This document shows, one piece after another, positions 1-10,740 of a stretch of 64,000 bases of DNA. The notes under the pieces are model-generated. The model worked only from the letters and a program-made list of their open reading frames with translations. It ran no database searches and was not told the origin of the DNA. The position numbers were made by a program, and so were the translations under genes. The DNA lies in assembly GCA_030141605.1 (NCBI GenBank), contig JAQGDQ010001031.1:1-64000 (forward strand). The letters run 5' to 3'. Source of the DNA: Tubiluchus corallicola (taxonomy: Eukaryota; Priapulida; Priapulimorpha; Priapulimorphida; Tubiluchidae). Positions within the stretch are counted from its first letter, which is position 1. Each line of letters begins with the position of its first letter.

Positions 1-1814
1 GTTAAATACGAAAGATGATGCTTATTGACATTTGGAATATTTTGTGCCAATGTTGATCCAACTTCAACAAAAAACTTATTAAATTTATCAGCCATTAACT
101 GGGGTTGGGTTATTTGCTCATTATTAATAACTAATTTAGTAGGACAATTCTTTTGGGCTTTTAGTTTTACTAGTTCATTGACTATTTTCCACATTGATTT
201 AATATCTTTATTAGCTGACTGAAATTTCTTAATATAATATAGTTCTTTGCTTTTATTTTTTAATTTATTCAGGATATTGGCATATGTTTTATATTTATTT
301 TGCTTATTCACATCATTAGATTTAAATAATGTTACATACATTTTTTGTTTTTTCCTAACACTAACAAGTATTCCTCTAGTAATCCAAGGTTTTTCTAATA
401 ATTTGCATTCTTTTTTTGAAAGCATTCTTAATGGTGCATGTTTATCTATAGTAGAAATTAATGTATTTAAAAAATAATTATAATATTCTGTGGGACTATT
501 ACAAGTAAGATATTGTTCAAAATTTAAGAAACTAGTTTCTAAGTCATCTATAAACTTTTGTTTATTAAAATTTTTGAAATTACGTTTATGAGTTTTGTAA
601 TTTTTATCTCTAGTTACGCTAATATTTTTTACTGTTGCAAAAATTGGCAAATGATCACTAATATTATAAAGGCATATACCAGAATTAATTTCAGTGTTTA
701 TGCAATTACTATAGATGTGATCAATTAAAGTTTTTGATTTGACTCTGGTTGGTCTTGTAATTAAAGGGTAACAAAACTGCGAAAATAACATATCAATATA
801 TTGAGCTGTAAAATTATGACTATCACATTTCAGCAGATCAATGTTGAGATCACCCATAATATATAATTTTTTGTGTTCCGCATTTACAATTTTTATTGTG
901 CTTTCAAGTTCAGATTTGAAATGCTTTAAGGAATCCAAAGTACCGCCTGGATGTCGGTAAATTAGCCCAACTACCACTCCAGCATGTTGTTTTGCGTCCA
1001 ATTCTATCCACAAATTTTCACAGTTATTAACATTAAGCTTAAGATCTGATCTATCAAAGTACGTCAATGAAGAATGGATATATAAACCCACACCACCGAT
1101 ATGTGTTTCCAAACTGGAGTCATGTCTTAGGAGTTCAAAATAACCTGGAAGGTCATAATTTGATACAGAAACGTTGCTCAGTCGTGTCTCAGAAATGCCT
1201 AATATTTTAATAGGGTTTCTTAAAGGAGAAAGTAATTCGTGAATAAGTTCAATTTTTTCTTCATTTAAACTGACAACGTTCATGTGCATCATAGTTAAAT
1301 CGGATGAGTTACTATCAATGCATAAATGAAACTCATCAGGAGAAAAATATTGTGAGGTAATAGACGGTATTATAGTGTCGGGATCATGCTGATCGTAGTT
1401 ATTTAAGGTAAAACATTGACTATTTAAAATATCTGGTAGATCGCTAAAATCTTCAAATTTAGTATGATATAATAATTTACGTAAATCAGAGTCATCTAAT
1501 TTAGAGAAAGGAAAGACATTGTCATAACACACCGGGCACATGAATGGATCATTATTACTCATATAGGTTGGTATAGATACACATCTGCGATGGTAATATG
1601 AATTGCAATAAGAACATTGGATAATAATTCCGTAATTAGTAATCAACTTGTAACATAAACCACAGCAATTAGACTCATCCGTGTTAGTAACATCTTCAAC
1701 AAACAAACTTTGAAGAATCTCAAAAACTAAATTCAAACTGAAGTAGCTACTGCTTAACGAGAAAAAAATCTTAATATTTTGATTTGTTGTTTTTGAATAT
1801 ATGCAATTACAACA
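1..1814 (-). CDS. Non-LTR retrotransposon ORF2, PHD finger + endonuclease, partial at window edge
   Basis: I translated the minus strand from the TAG at 1815-1817 to base 1 and found no stop, so this is an open frame of more than 600 codons leaving the window. A PHD-type zinc finger (CCGLC, CSYC, HRRC, CPVC) lies at about 1667-1527. An exonuclease-endonuclease-phosphatase domain follows, with ISETRLS, LIYRHPGG, YIMGDLNIDLL and SDHLPIF at about 1200-630. The rest is the basic linker that precedes reverse transcriptase in CR1/Jockey-type elements; the RT itself lies outside. The protein would nick target DNA and prime reverse transcription. The first in-frame ATG (1562) falls inside the PHD finger, so the true start is unclear: it may be a non-AUG start, or an upstream ORF1 may be missing. 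The intact frame suggests a young copy. Family assignment within the Jockey/CR1 group is inference. Confidence 0.88.
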
Positions 1815-1817
1815 CTA

Positions 1818-2163
1818 ATATCTCACCGTGGAATACATTAAAAACAATGTAAATATTAAAGCATAAATTAATGAATAAAGGGTTTAGATTTTCAATCTAG
1901 TGAATATACATAAGCTTGCAAAGAGGAAAAAAATAAATTAACAATTTTAGTCTTAACTCCTGACTTATTTTAACTTTGTAAATTGTGCAAATTGAAAAAC
2001 AAAATTTAGTAACACAGACGTATCTACAATACAGCTTAGTTTAACTGATTACAAGCCTGCAAGAGTACACTACTAGTACACACACTGTAAGGGACTAAAC
2101 TTATTGTACAGCACATAAACATCAACATGGTGAATTTAAGCTTCAAACATAACACAGTCTTTA
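1818..2163. other. Non-coding spacer between two LINEs
   Basis: AT-rich sequence with no recognisable gene. By position it may be the 5' region of the element whose ORF ends off the left edge, or the eroded downstream part of the neighbouring element. Confidence 0.4.
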
Positions 2164-2757
2164 CTATAATTTCACTCCAGCAGTAGTCATAAATATCATC
2201 CTATTATTAAATTGCTCTATGCTAAGACAGCTAAAGTCATTCGTGATAATATTATCAATTAGAGTTGAAGTGGAGCTAGTAGCTTGAGTTGGTTTATTTT
2301 TCAGAGGGAAGTACCCATAAGAATATAGAGTTTCCAAAAATTCATGTGTTGGAGTATGTTCATTAAATTTTAATAAATCTAAGTTGAAGTCTCCTAGAAT
2401 GAAACAATTTTTATTCTCACGTCTTATTACTTCTAAAATACAGTTTAGCTTTTCATTAAAATTTTCTATATTTGCACCATAACCAGGAGGCCTATATATA
2501 ATGCCCACTGGCACATTTTTACGACTCATAGTCGGACTTTTAATTTCGACACACATTATCCGACATATTGGCTCGTTGCAGTTTCAATCATTTCTAATAT
2601 CAAAATCTAAGTGGTCCTTTATGTAAATAGATACCCCACTACCACGCTGCCCAGTATCTCTAGTTTGACTAACGTGATTATAGCCTGGAATTTCGTAAAT
2701 CATAGAATCTTCATTTGTTAGCCAAGTCTCAGAAAGCCATATACGTCAAATTCACGA
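2164..2757 (-). pseudogene. LINE endonuclease fragment
   Basis: A 130-codon frame (2164-2556) reads VGIIYRPPG, then CFILGDFNLDLLKF, then LIDNIITND, which is the apurinic-like endonuclease core of non-LTR ORF2 proteins. The preceding part (2557-2757) gives the expected upstream motif (TWLTNEDSM-like, then isolated YWAA) only in broken frames. The frame ends just before the conserved SDH box, so the catalytic histidine region is absent. No function is expected. Confidence 0.75.
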
Positions 2758-3243
2758 TTAATGCTTTTTATGTAACATAAGACTTCGTTTAAATTTGCTT
2801 GAGTACTTCTTATAATTTAGATGCAACAGTGATAGGTGGCAGGGACTATTTACTTTGAGACCCGAAAGAGCATTAGCATTATAGTAAGGACAGATTAATA
2901 ACGCACTGTTGTAACAGTTACTGTCACCATCTACTTCTCTTAATTGATGTTTTAAAGATTCTTCCATTTCAAAAGGCGAAAATAATAATTAATTGAGTTT
3001 TTCAAAATTAACAAAGTACGAGTCTCTATTAATTGCGGTTAAACAATATTTATCATTATCTAAATGATTAAAAGCAAAAAGTTTGTCATTACACACATGA
3101 CACGTCCAGTTTTCATTTTTCACTGTTTTATAATCTGAGATATAGATACGTGTGCAATTTAAATGGTAGTTATTGAAGTAGAGGGAGCAAATGAGTTTTT
3201 TGCATTTAAATGGATTGTTTTTTACACCTATCACATTTTTCAC
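2758..3243 (-). pseudogene. LINE PHD-finger segment
   Basis: The frame at 2989-3243 shows a PHD-like spacing (CKKLIC, HLNC, WTCHVC) followed by a hydrophilic tail. The next frame, 2758-2967, has the CHLSLLHLNYKK stretch that leads into the endonuclease. This matches the PHD-then-endonuclease order of the intact element at the left edge. At least one frameshift separates the two frames. Confidence 0.6.
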
Positions 3244-3249
3244 ATTTCA

Positions 3250-4247
3250 TCGTGAGTTATTTTGGTTTAAGCCGTTCAACCTCATCTAAATATACCTTAC
3301 ATTCCCGGCTCCAGGTTTCATGTGATTTTTTGCAGTTAGCACACTGGCTTGGCTTTTATCTGATTTGCAACTAGCGGTTTCGTGACTTCCTGCACATTAC
3401 CCGCATTTATCAGATTGGTCACACCACTAGAATACATGTCGAAAATTCTGACAGTTATAGCATCGTAGAGGACTTTGTGTAGCAATGAACACTTCGACGC
3501 CGCAAATCATATTTCCTATTGGTATGCCAATTTCATAGCATTGTCTAGCTCTACTTCCTATGTAAACTTAACCTTAACTACAGGACGTTCTTTATCACTT
3601 TTCCTTTTCAACCTTTCAGTTTCAGCTTCTGGTTACACGACTTTAACATCGGTCAGTAATTCATCATTACTTGGCGAAATGTCGCCGTCTCTTAACAATC
3701 CCAGGTATTGTTTAACTGGCTTTCTCGCGTTAGTGTTTGTCCCGAAATAGTAGGGTTTCTAGTTCCTTATTGTTGTATCTGCTGTCTCGGTATCGCAAAG
3801 CTGTTTTTGAATCTTGCCTTTCGCAGTTGTAATGGCTGAATCGATTCAGTGCGAGGGAAGTGTTCACACACATTTTTCTTTATAATGGCATTGTTAGTAG
3901 CTATGTGTGGATCTTTAACGTTATCGATTATTACAGTGCGGTTAGGATCGTATGGCATTTTCGTGCTGGTTACATGATTGCTCTTTACCATTGTGTTGTT
4001 TGCTGAACCAGCACTTAGGCCTACCATTGTACTATATGTTGGCTTGGGATTGTTCATTTTCTCCCAGAGCATTTATTATGTTATTGAGTTTATCAATGAC
4101 TTCGTCTGGTTGCATGCTTAAAGTTTCATTCTTAAGTTGTATAATCTCAGTTTTTAATTCAGTAATATTAGTTGACAGATCAGTATTACCTTTTAGTTCC
4201 TCTAGTTCAGCCCTCATCGATTTTATTTTTTTAGTTAATTGAGTCAA
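3250..4247 (-). pseudogene. LINE ORF1 (coiled coil, RRM-like, zinc knuckles)
   Basis: At 4247-4032 a 71-codon frame forms a coiled coil (MTQLTKKIKSMRAELEELKG and following heptads). A shifted frame at 4072-3767 continues with RTVIIDNVKDPHIAT, typical of the RNA-binding segment of ORF1 proteins. At about 3620-3560 VKVKFT is followed by a stop. At 3480-3265 three knuckle-like motifs occur: CYNCQNFRH, CAGSHETASC, and CANCKKSHETWSREC. ORF1 proteins of this type coat the element RNA. Internal stops and at least two frameshifts make it non-functional. Confidence 0.65.
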
Positions 4248-4271
4248 TACAGTTGTTTGGATTCCTCCACA

Positions 4272-4475
4272 TTTCTGTATAGTAAGGTGCCTTTGATTAA
4301 AGAAACTTCAGAAAGAGAGCAGTAGGAGCTAACTCTGTTTTTATATAGACCCGTGTGTAGCTACTGATTTTTGTTTCTGCATAGTAAGGTATCTTTGATT
4401 AAAGAAACTACAGAAAGAAAGCAGTGAGAGCTAACTCTGTTTTTATGTAGAACCCTGTGTAACTACTGATTTTAG
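4272..4475 (-). repeat. Two tandem 102-bp units at LINE 5' end
   Basis: Two near-identical units start at 4272 and 4374 (AGTAAGG at 4281 and 4383; shared TTTGATTAAAGAAACT and GCTAACTCTG). They sit directly upstream of ORF1 on the minus strand, so they are the element's 5' untranslated region. Promoter monomers in tandem are known for some L1 families; that role here is inference. Confidence 0.7.
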
Positions 4476-5314
4476 TTCAGTAATGGGACGTGTTTTTGCA
4501 AATTCTCTAATCGGATGTTACTCATAGCGCAAAACTTCAGCTTAAAATTAAATGTCGTTATAATAGCAAGAAAGCGCCAAAATCTCAATTTTGTTAAAAT
4601 TGTATTTTTGCATGGCGGAATAGTTGAGCTCGCCCGCCATTAATTAAGTTTTTAATTTGTAATTTAATTATCAAAAAACGCTTTTGCATTTGTGTTAAAA
4701 TGTATACCATTTATGAGACTTGAGAGTGGTTTTGTATAAGAAAAATCATCCTGTCTTCCTTAAACTCCAGAATGCTTTATAAATAATATTTTAATCATAG
4801 AGATTTCATACGCCTTTTAAAGCAATGTAATGTTCACTGTGCGGTAACTTATAACGTATGTTATGTGCTTGTACGTAAATGCGCTTTACACTTCATTAGA
4901 TGTTAGTGCTTTTATTAAACGGCTCATGCTATTAGCACCACAAAAATCGCTAAATTGATTTGTTGTCATTTTATAGCGCTTTGCTTCTTTAATCCAGATT
5001 TGCTGAGCAGCTTATCGGATTAAACTAGAAAACTAGCAAAAGAAAAAACTAATGCAACTAATGACTATTATAACCATATGAGGTATTCAACGTAGGATGA
5101 TTTACTCTGTCTATCAGCTTCGTGACAACGTGATCAATGTGTGAAAGATCAGTCAACTTCTACCACTAAAATCGTGTTACTCCTTTAAAATGACTAATAA
5201 AGCCGGCGATCATTGATCACCTTTAATTTTTACATCCTTGCTCACTACACACAAAATTTAATGTAATGGCTGACAATCAAGAAAACTGAGGCGTTCTTTC
5301 TTTTATTCCCGCAG
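4476..5314. other. No gene seen; ends in a strong splice acceptor
   Basis: AT-rich, no coding block recognised. The last 25 bases are a pyrimidine tract ending in CCCGCAG at 5314, consistent with an intron 3' end before the next coding block. Confidence 0.4.
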
Positions 5315-5799
5315 GTGGCGCTTTCATGGATGAACACTTTGTAATTCTCAGTGCAGACATTGTGAGGATAATATTGGACTTACATAGAAGAGAAGAGCTT
5401 CTATGTACAAATTATGGTGGATTTGCTCTTGGATGGTGGCTGAGTACTTGGGAAGAAAAAACCAACCAAAAACTGAATTTCTTTGGTGACAATCAGCGCC
5501 ATTACACCGACAAAGTTAGTTTATCTGTCAAACGTGAAAACATACAAAATTACGAAGAGCTGTGTGAACGTTATATAAGTGTTCACCGATGGCTTTTGAC
5601 AGAAAATATGAGTAAAGTATGGTACAATAAAAACACAACATTGCATAAGAAGTATTCTGTTCCACCACTAAAGATGGACAAATGCAACTGGCAAAGAGAA
5701 CGTCCTTTTGAGGTTAACAATCTGCAGCAATTGCTGCCTTGCCAAAGTGCTAGTTTCGAATCAAAATCTGACATATGGGTTGGGTGGCAAGGGATCTGA
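5315..5799 (+). CDS. Terminal exon, GT31-like glycosyltransferase (tentative)
   Basis: The block follows a pyrimidine-rich AG acceptor, and the first two bases complete a codon (probably Gly), giving GGAF, then VILSADIVRIIL and GGFALGWWLS. This resembles the GT31 pattern (beta-1,3-galactosyl/GlcNAc transferases), where a GGGYVLS-type motif leads to EDVxxGxWL. Further on, VHRWLLTENMSKVW resembles the C-terminal histidine region of that family. The usual DDD motif would be on earlier exons, which I could not find in the 800 bases upstream. There are 161 codons from acceptor to TGA. If correct, the enzyme would act in the Golgi on glycoproteins or glycolipids. ATG 5326 is the first Met but need not be the start. 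Alternatives are a solitary exon copy or another GT-A family. Confidence 0.4.
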
Positions 5800-8690
5800 T
5801 AGATATTTAAACGTCTGTTCAATTTATATTATTATGGAGATTCCATTAGAAGAAACAAATAAGTTTTACTGTTTTAGTTGAAAAGAAACTTTAAATTGAG
5901 ATATGTTGCTCAATTTATATCATCCCTGTATTATTAAATAATATTGACCTAGCTTTGTTAATATTTACTGTCAGCTTCCATACTTCACAACAGTTTCATA
6001 ACTTATTAAGAGCATTTGTAAACCTGTTTCGGATTTGGAAAAAAATAACGCTGTAGGTACTGTATATTATAGTATATAAGTACATTTAAATGTTATATAA
6101 ATAAAACAAAAATTATTTCTGCCAAAGAATAATCCTTCTGAATTCTAAAACAATTGCTGTGTTTACAGAATGTCCTGCGACGAGATAACTCATACAGCCC
6201 TTGATTGTTAAGCAAAATAGTTTTTGCACCGTTTTTTTGCAAATCGACTTAATAACCAAATATACCAAAATTTATTATCAGACATCTGGAATGCCCATGC
6301 GTATGAGCATGCAGCCGTTTATCAGGCCTGCCTTATGCACTATTTCTTCTCCAACTATTTCCTATTGATTTTTTATATGCAGCTATTCTGCAGGTGGATA
6401 ACGCATAACGCATGTCTGATAAACCGCACTTTAGGATCCTGGGCCACCAAAACTGCTCAGCGCCCGTATGATGACATTGATTAACTATGTAATATGTTAT
6501 AATAATTATATTTCATGTGCGTATTTCTAGTCTAATATCACTTTTTATGCAGTGTAAAGCTGGTGTCCTAGCATTTACCACAAAGCTTTTTCAATTCTAA
6601 AGATAAAATTTTATTTTACAGTTTAGTATATTTTTTTATTCTGAATTACACACATATGTGTCCGCCATAATGTTTTCAGTGCTTAGAGCCTCTCATGTTC
6701 TTAATCCAGCCCTTTTCTCATAAGATTTGTTTCTAGTTTGGTGAACGGTAAAATTGAACGTGACTTAAAAACTCCGCCTTAACACATTCATAATATCAAA
6801 ATTTGCAAACCTAAAAGTAGCGTTGCCTATCATGTGCTTGCAGCAAGTCATGCCATTTATTTCAACAATGCTAGCACAATTTATTCCTATACAATAACAA
6901 ATAGTATGATAGTTTGAGCAACGAGTTTTTGTCTCATAACATCTTACTTTTGTCAACAAATCTCTGCATTAGTTAAATTTTCAAAAACTTTACCCGTTAT
7001 TCTGTTCACTTACTACCATGCAGACTTTCCACAATTTACGTTAACAAAGCAAACGGTATAATACAAGATAAATAACATAATATAAAATACAAAAAGGAAA
7101 AGGGAAATTAATTACAATGATGGATGGACAGGAAGTACTAGGCACAGAGCTACCTTAAACATTTAACAGAGATTGTGTTTGTTGCGCATAATAGAATGGC
7201 TTGGAAAAGCAATTATGATTCAGTATGTGCAGATGAAACAAAACTGAAATGACGTTTGTTGATGTTTGAATGATATTTTGTGTTATTAATATGATCCAAG
7301 ATTGTTGTACGTGGTTTTTTGAGTTTTTAATGTTAAATGGAAGATCAACAGCTTTTTGCTTTCCTTTTTACCATCTAATGATGAGATGTTTTAGCAGCGT
7401 ATTCATTTGATTAATATTTAATATGAACAGCATGTGACCCTATATTTAAATTTAAAATGACATCCTAGGCTTTAATTCGATATCAAAGTCATAAGGAGAT
7501 CGATTTGAGGATATAATTACGACTAATTTAGAAATATCGTTTTTTGGTGTAAAGAGTTTCTACCATTTAAAAAACTCAGAGATTATTTTTTGGGACTCAT
7601 TAAATGGCATTTTGTTTATTGAAGTTTTTATTCAAAAATTTTCTAGTGACCTAAAATAATGTCCTCTAGAAAACTACTACCATTTTTGCCAGGATTTCTA
7701 TTCGAAACAGCGAAATTTCACCTTGTCTAAATATCAGCAGTTTTATATACGCCATGAACTCCAGAGTTCTTCAAAGCAAAACTAAAAATGTAAGCATCAC
7801 ATTAATCACTCCAGTCCAGCAAGCTCAAAGTGAATCTTACAGAGGAGGAAAGTAACACTCTGAAATGGCTGAAAAACTGAATGAATCATAATTATCACCA
7901 AACCTGACAAAGATAATGACATTGTTATTCTCCACAGAGATCTCATTTATGTCAAAAAATTGAAAAACTTATTTAGGGATTAGCAAATTTAAATTTTCTC
8001 TAGTAGTTTGAAAAGAACACTTAACCTATCATTCACATTATGTTAAATTGTCAGCACGAAGTACATTTTAAAAAATGTGCCCAGATGTTCATTACTTTGT
8101 ATATTATATGGAACATCTAAAGTACAAAAAACAGGAAGCCTTAGACTTACTATTTTATCCCTGCGAAATTGTGAGCACCTAGTAGAAAACATTACGACTG
8201 CGTTTAAATCACCAGACGCGGCTTTTTTGTGTCCATCTCGCGAGAATGTCGGTTAAATTTCGCATGACATGTTGGACGACATTTGTGGGAATATACGTGA
8301 TCATTTGATGACTCTTCAAAAAAAGAAGTGGAGAACAGCCAAATTTCTCCAAAATGTCACAAAAATGTTGTCACTAAATTGAAAAATGCGTCGTAAAGTT
8401 TTCAAGAATTTTAAAATTGTTGACAAACAGTGAATAAATGGCAACAAATGTGTACATGTTTGGTGCATGTTACAATGAGTTTATAGCTGTTTAATGAAGT
8501 AGTGACTTCTGCAATCCTAGCAGCAATCTTTAGACATTTTAAGTTTTTTTCAACCATAGCTGGCACGAATGTTGGACACCCGCGAATATTTTATGACTAT
8601 TTGGTAGAACTGTTAGGACATGTTTTGGAATTGGTAGGCTTTTGCATAGTGGCCGAAATCCCGCGAAAACCTGTCTTTAGAAATTTAATA
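5800..8690. other. Long AT-rich non-coding stretch
   Basis: No coding block, transposon domain or tandem array recognised. The only local structure noted is an imperfect inverted repeat at 6317-6338 / 6403-6424. Two short frames at 6224-6484 and 8502-8711 have no recognisable motif. Confidence 0.4.
6317..6424. repeat. Imperfect 22-bp inverted repeat with 64-bp loop
   Basis: The arm at 6317-6338 (GTTTATCAGGCCTGCCTTATGC is its span) pairs with 6403-6424 at 19 of 22 positions. A third, partial copy (ATCAGACAT) lies near 6278. It could be a remnant of a small inverted-repeat transposon. Confidence 0.45.
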
Positions 8691-8694
8691 ATAT

Positions 8695-9640
8695 GTGACA
8701 ACCTTGAATGAAGATAAAGGCATTAGTCTACCTTTTTGTCCTAGTTTGCCCAAATATTCGCCTATTATTGGGAAAAGATTTGAATGTTCAACTTTTAAAT
8801 CGCTTTTATATTGCTGCTACATAGATGATACATATGTATTAGGATTCGTGTGTAAATCTATTGATCACCTAATTTCAATTTTTACTCGTGAAACTGCTCT
8901 GCCATTTTCAGATGTTAAACATGATGGTAGCAGTTTGACCACTGAAGTTTTTAAAAAACAGCACTACTTCGGAATACTGCTCTTTTTTGCTCAGAAAAAT
9001 TATAGTCCAACTTAACACAACCCCTCGTCCATCAGATTTACTATATCCTGATGGTATACCTCGTCCTTTAATTAAGGGGTTTTTTTGTTTTTGAAAGAAA
9101 TCCTAGCAACCGACAACACTGTTGCAAAAGTCATTAAAACACTTTTAAATGAAAACTTCAGTAAACAAAATGTCACCCAACAAGCTCCCATAAAACTATC
9201 TCTCTGTTATTTTTCGTGCCAGGAAAATTTTGGATCTAGAAAACAAAATTGTCAAATTAGTCAAGTCATTATATCCTCAAAATGATCTCCATATTATTTT
9301 GAAATAAAATCATAGCCATTAGAAACTGGTGTCATATGAAATTCAAAGATAGGGTTTCTACATTGTTATTATCATATGTTATTCCCAAATATACATTTCC
9401 CAGCTGCAATACTGAGTACAACATCTACGTTTGATGGTAAAAGCACGTCTCCCATTTAACATTGATAGCTCTAAAAAACCCACATACAAAACATTTTGAA
9501 TCACATTAATAACACTAAACATTATTCTAACATGAGTAATTTCAGTATTATTACCTGTGCACCTAATGAACTTTTCTTTCTTATCAAAGCTAGTCTTTTT
9601 TGATGCACAACAAACCTAATCTTAAAACTCAAGGCATCAC
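8695..9640 (+). mobile_element. Penelope-like element remnant (RT + GIY-YIG endonuclease)
   Basis: The frame at 8695-9015 has the RT catalytic box CYIDDTYVL followed by ETALPFSDVKHDGSSLTTEV, the LPFLDV..TSVYRK region of Penelope-like RTs. After stops near 9013-9075 the homology resumes at 9090 with FLKEILATDN, SLCYFSCQENFG and QISQVI, which is the linker to the endonuclease. FKDRVSTLLLSYVIPKYTFP then CNTEYNIYV (about 9335-9430) corresponds to the start of the GIY-YIG domain, and NELFFLIKASL near 9565-9600 to its C-terminal end. The N-terminal RT fingers are missing and several stops and frameshifts are present, so the copy is dead. Confidence 0.75.
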
Positions 9641-9853
9641 TCTTCTAGAATCTATTCACCCCTCTGTCCTATTCCTACCCATCCCCTCATCTGTATACTT
9701 ATGAACAATATCAGCAATATGTTGAAACATGCGTGGATATTTTTAGTGTATTACAGGATTTTGATTTTTTATGATTTTTAAACTCTTAAATTTGTTGAAA
9801 AACCCCAATCCCAATCCCAAATTGCATTAAGCCTTTTCCATATGTGACTATAA
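9641..9853. other. Downstream flank of the sulfotransferase gene
   Basis: No coding signal. It contains a run of CCCAATC repeats near 9804-9820. On the minus strand this would be the 3' untranslated region of the sulfotransferase; I see no clear polyadenylation signal. Confidence 0.3.
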
Positions 9854-10740
9854 TCAGAGTTTTCGAAATAAATCCTCCCTAAAACTATAATTGAACATGG
9901 TGAAGTCCAAATAATATTTTTGATGTATCATACGTCCCAGTTCCAAAGATATATTTTTGTAGTACTTAACTAAAACGTCACTTGAATGCCGTAAAAAGTC
10001 GTTGCTTTGGATTTTTTTGGCAGCAAAGTTTAAATGTTTTGGTGTTAAAATGGGTTTTAAAAAGTTAGTTGCTTCTTTCTCTAATCTCTCAAACTTTCCA
10101 ATAAAATCATACTTTATATAACACACATTACACAAATCCACATATCTCGCCCAGTGTTCATTCAATTCTGAAAATTTAGTTTGCACAATGTACATTAGAA
10201 ATTGCTGGAAAGTCGGAGTCCAGTTTGACAAGGATATGGTGACATTCGTAAAATTCTTATGGAAGAAATAGTAGATTGGTTTGATGAAAAACCTGCTTCC
10301 AGCCTCTATTTTACTTTTGTAAGCTGACAAAAGTCTTCCCAGTGGTTCCCTGACAAACAGGAACTTCTTGTAAGTTTCCAGTACCTCGTGTCGTCTCCTT
10401 TTTCTAAAGATTCTGCGAAATATTAAGGAATATGTTTCAGCATGGATGTTTGAAATTTGCGGTACCTTTGTAATTTTGCTACTTTTTAATGCTAACTCTA
10501 ACAATATACTTTTCCACGTTGTACTCGCCACCTTTGGTATTGCACAGTACAGTAAATTGTAATTATGCACTACATAAGTTTCTTCGAGCCAGCGTTTTAC
10601 ATCCATTATGTTTGCAATATCACCATTAAAAGTATCTGCTTTGAGCTTCTCACACGTGTCTCTTATCAGCTTTTTTCGCCGTCCATTAAAATTTTCCGAT
10701 TCTGCTAGCACCATCTGCCGAGAAACGGAGAAAACACTTT
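9854..10740 (-). CDS. Carbohydrate sulfotransferase (CHST8-14 / HNK-1ST family), 3' exon
   Basis: This 286-codon frame (from ATG 10714) carries both PAPS-binding signatures of the Sulfotransfer_2 family. The 5'-phosphosulfate loop is CAIPKVASTTWK (residues about 57-68) and the 3'-phosphate site is VREPLGRLLSAYKSK (121-135). The family block NEHWARYVDLCNVCYIKYDFIGKFE follows at about 185-209, and a DFTMFNYS end near 270. Such enzymes move sulfate from PAPS to GalNAc, glucuronate or related sugars in the Golgi lumen. The frame stays open upstream of the ATG to a TTTTTTTTCAG acceptor (exon edge 10740), so the ATG is probably internal and the membrane anchor lies on an earlier exon. Length suits the luminal domain. 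All key residues seen are intact, making this the best preserved host gene in the window. The exact acceptor sugar cannot be told. Confidence 0.85.

Larger units (their letters stand above)
2164..4475 (-). mobile_element. Degenerate non-LTR retrotransposon (ORF1 + PHD + endonuclease, tandem 5' region)
   Basis: Reading the minus strand from 4475 down, the pieces appear in the expected order: a tandem 102-bp 5' repeat, a coiled-coil ORF1 N-terminus, an RRM-like stretch, CCHC-type knuckles, a PHD finger, and the N-terminal half of an endonuclease. Several frame breaks and stops separate them, so the copy is dead. The RT half is missing. The domain order resembles the intact element at 1-1814 and the two may be related, although the sequences are clearly diverged. 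Confidence 0.8.

Noticed and set aside
8502-8711. 69-codon plus frame just upstream of the Penelope remnant as its N-terminal RT
   Set aside because: Shows none of the RT fingers motifs expected before the YIDD box.
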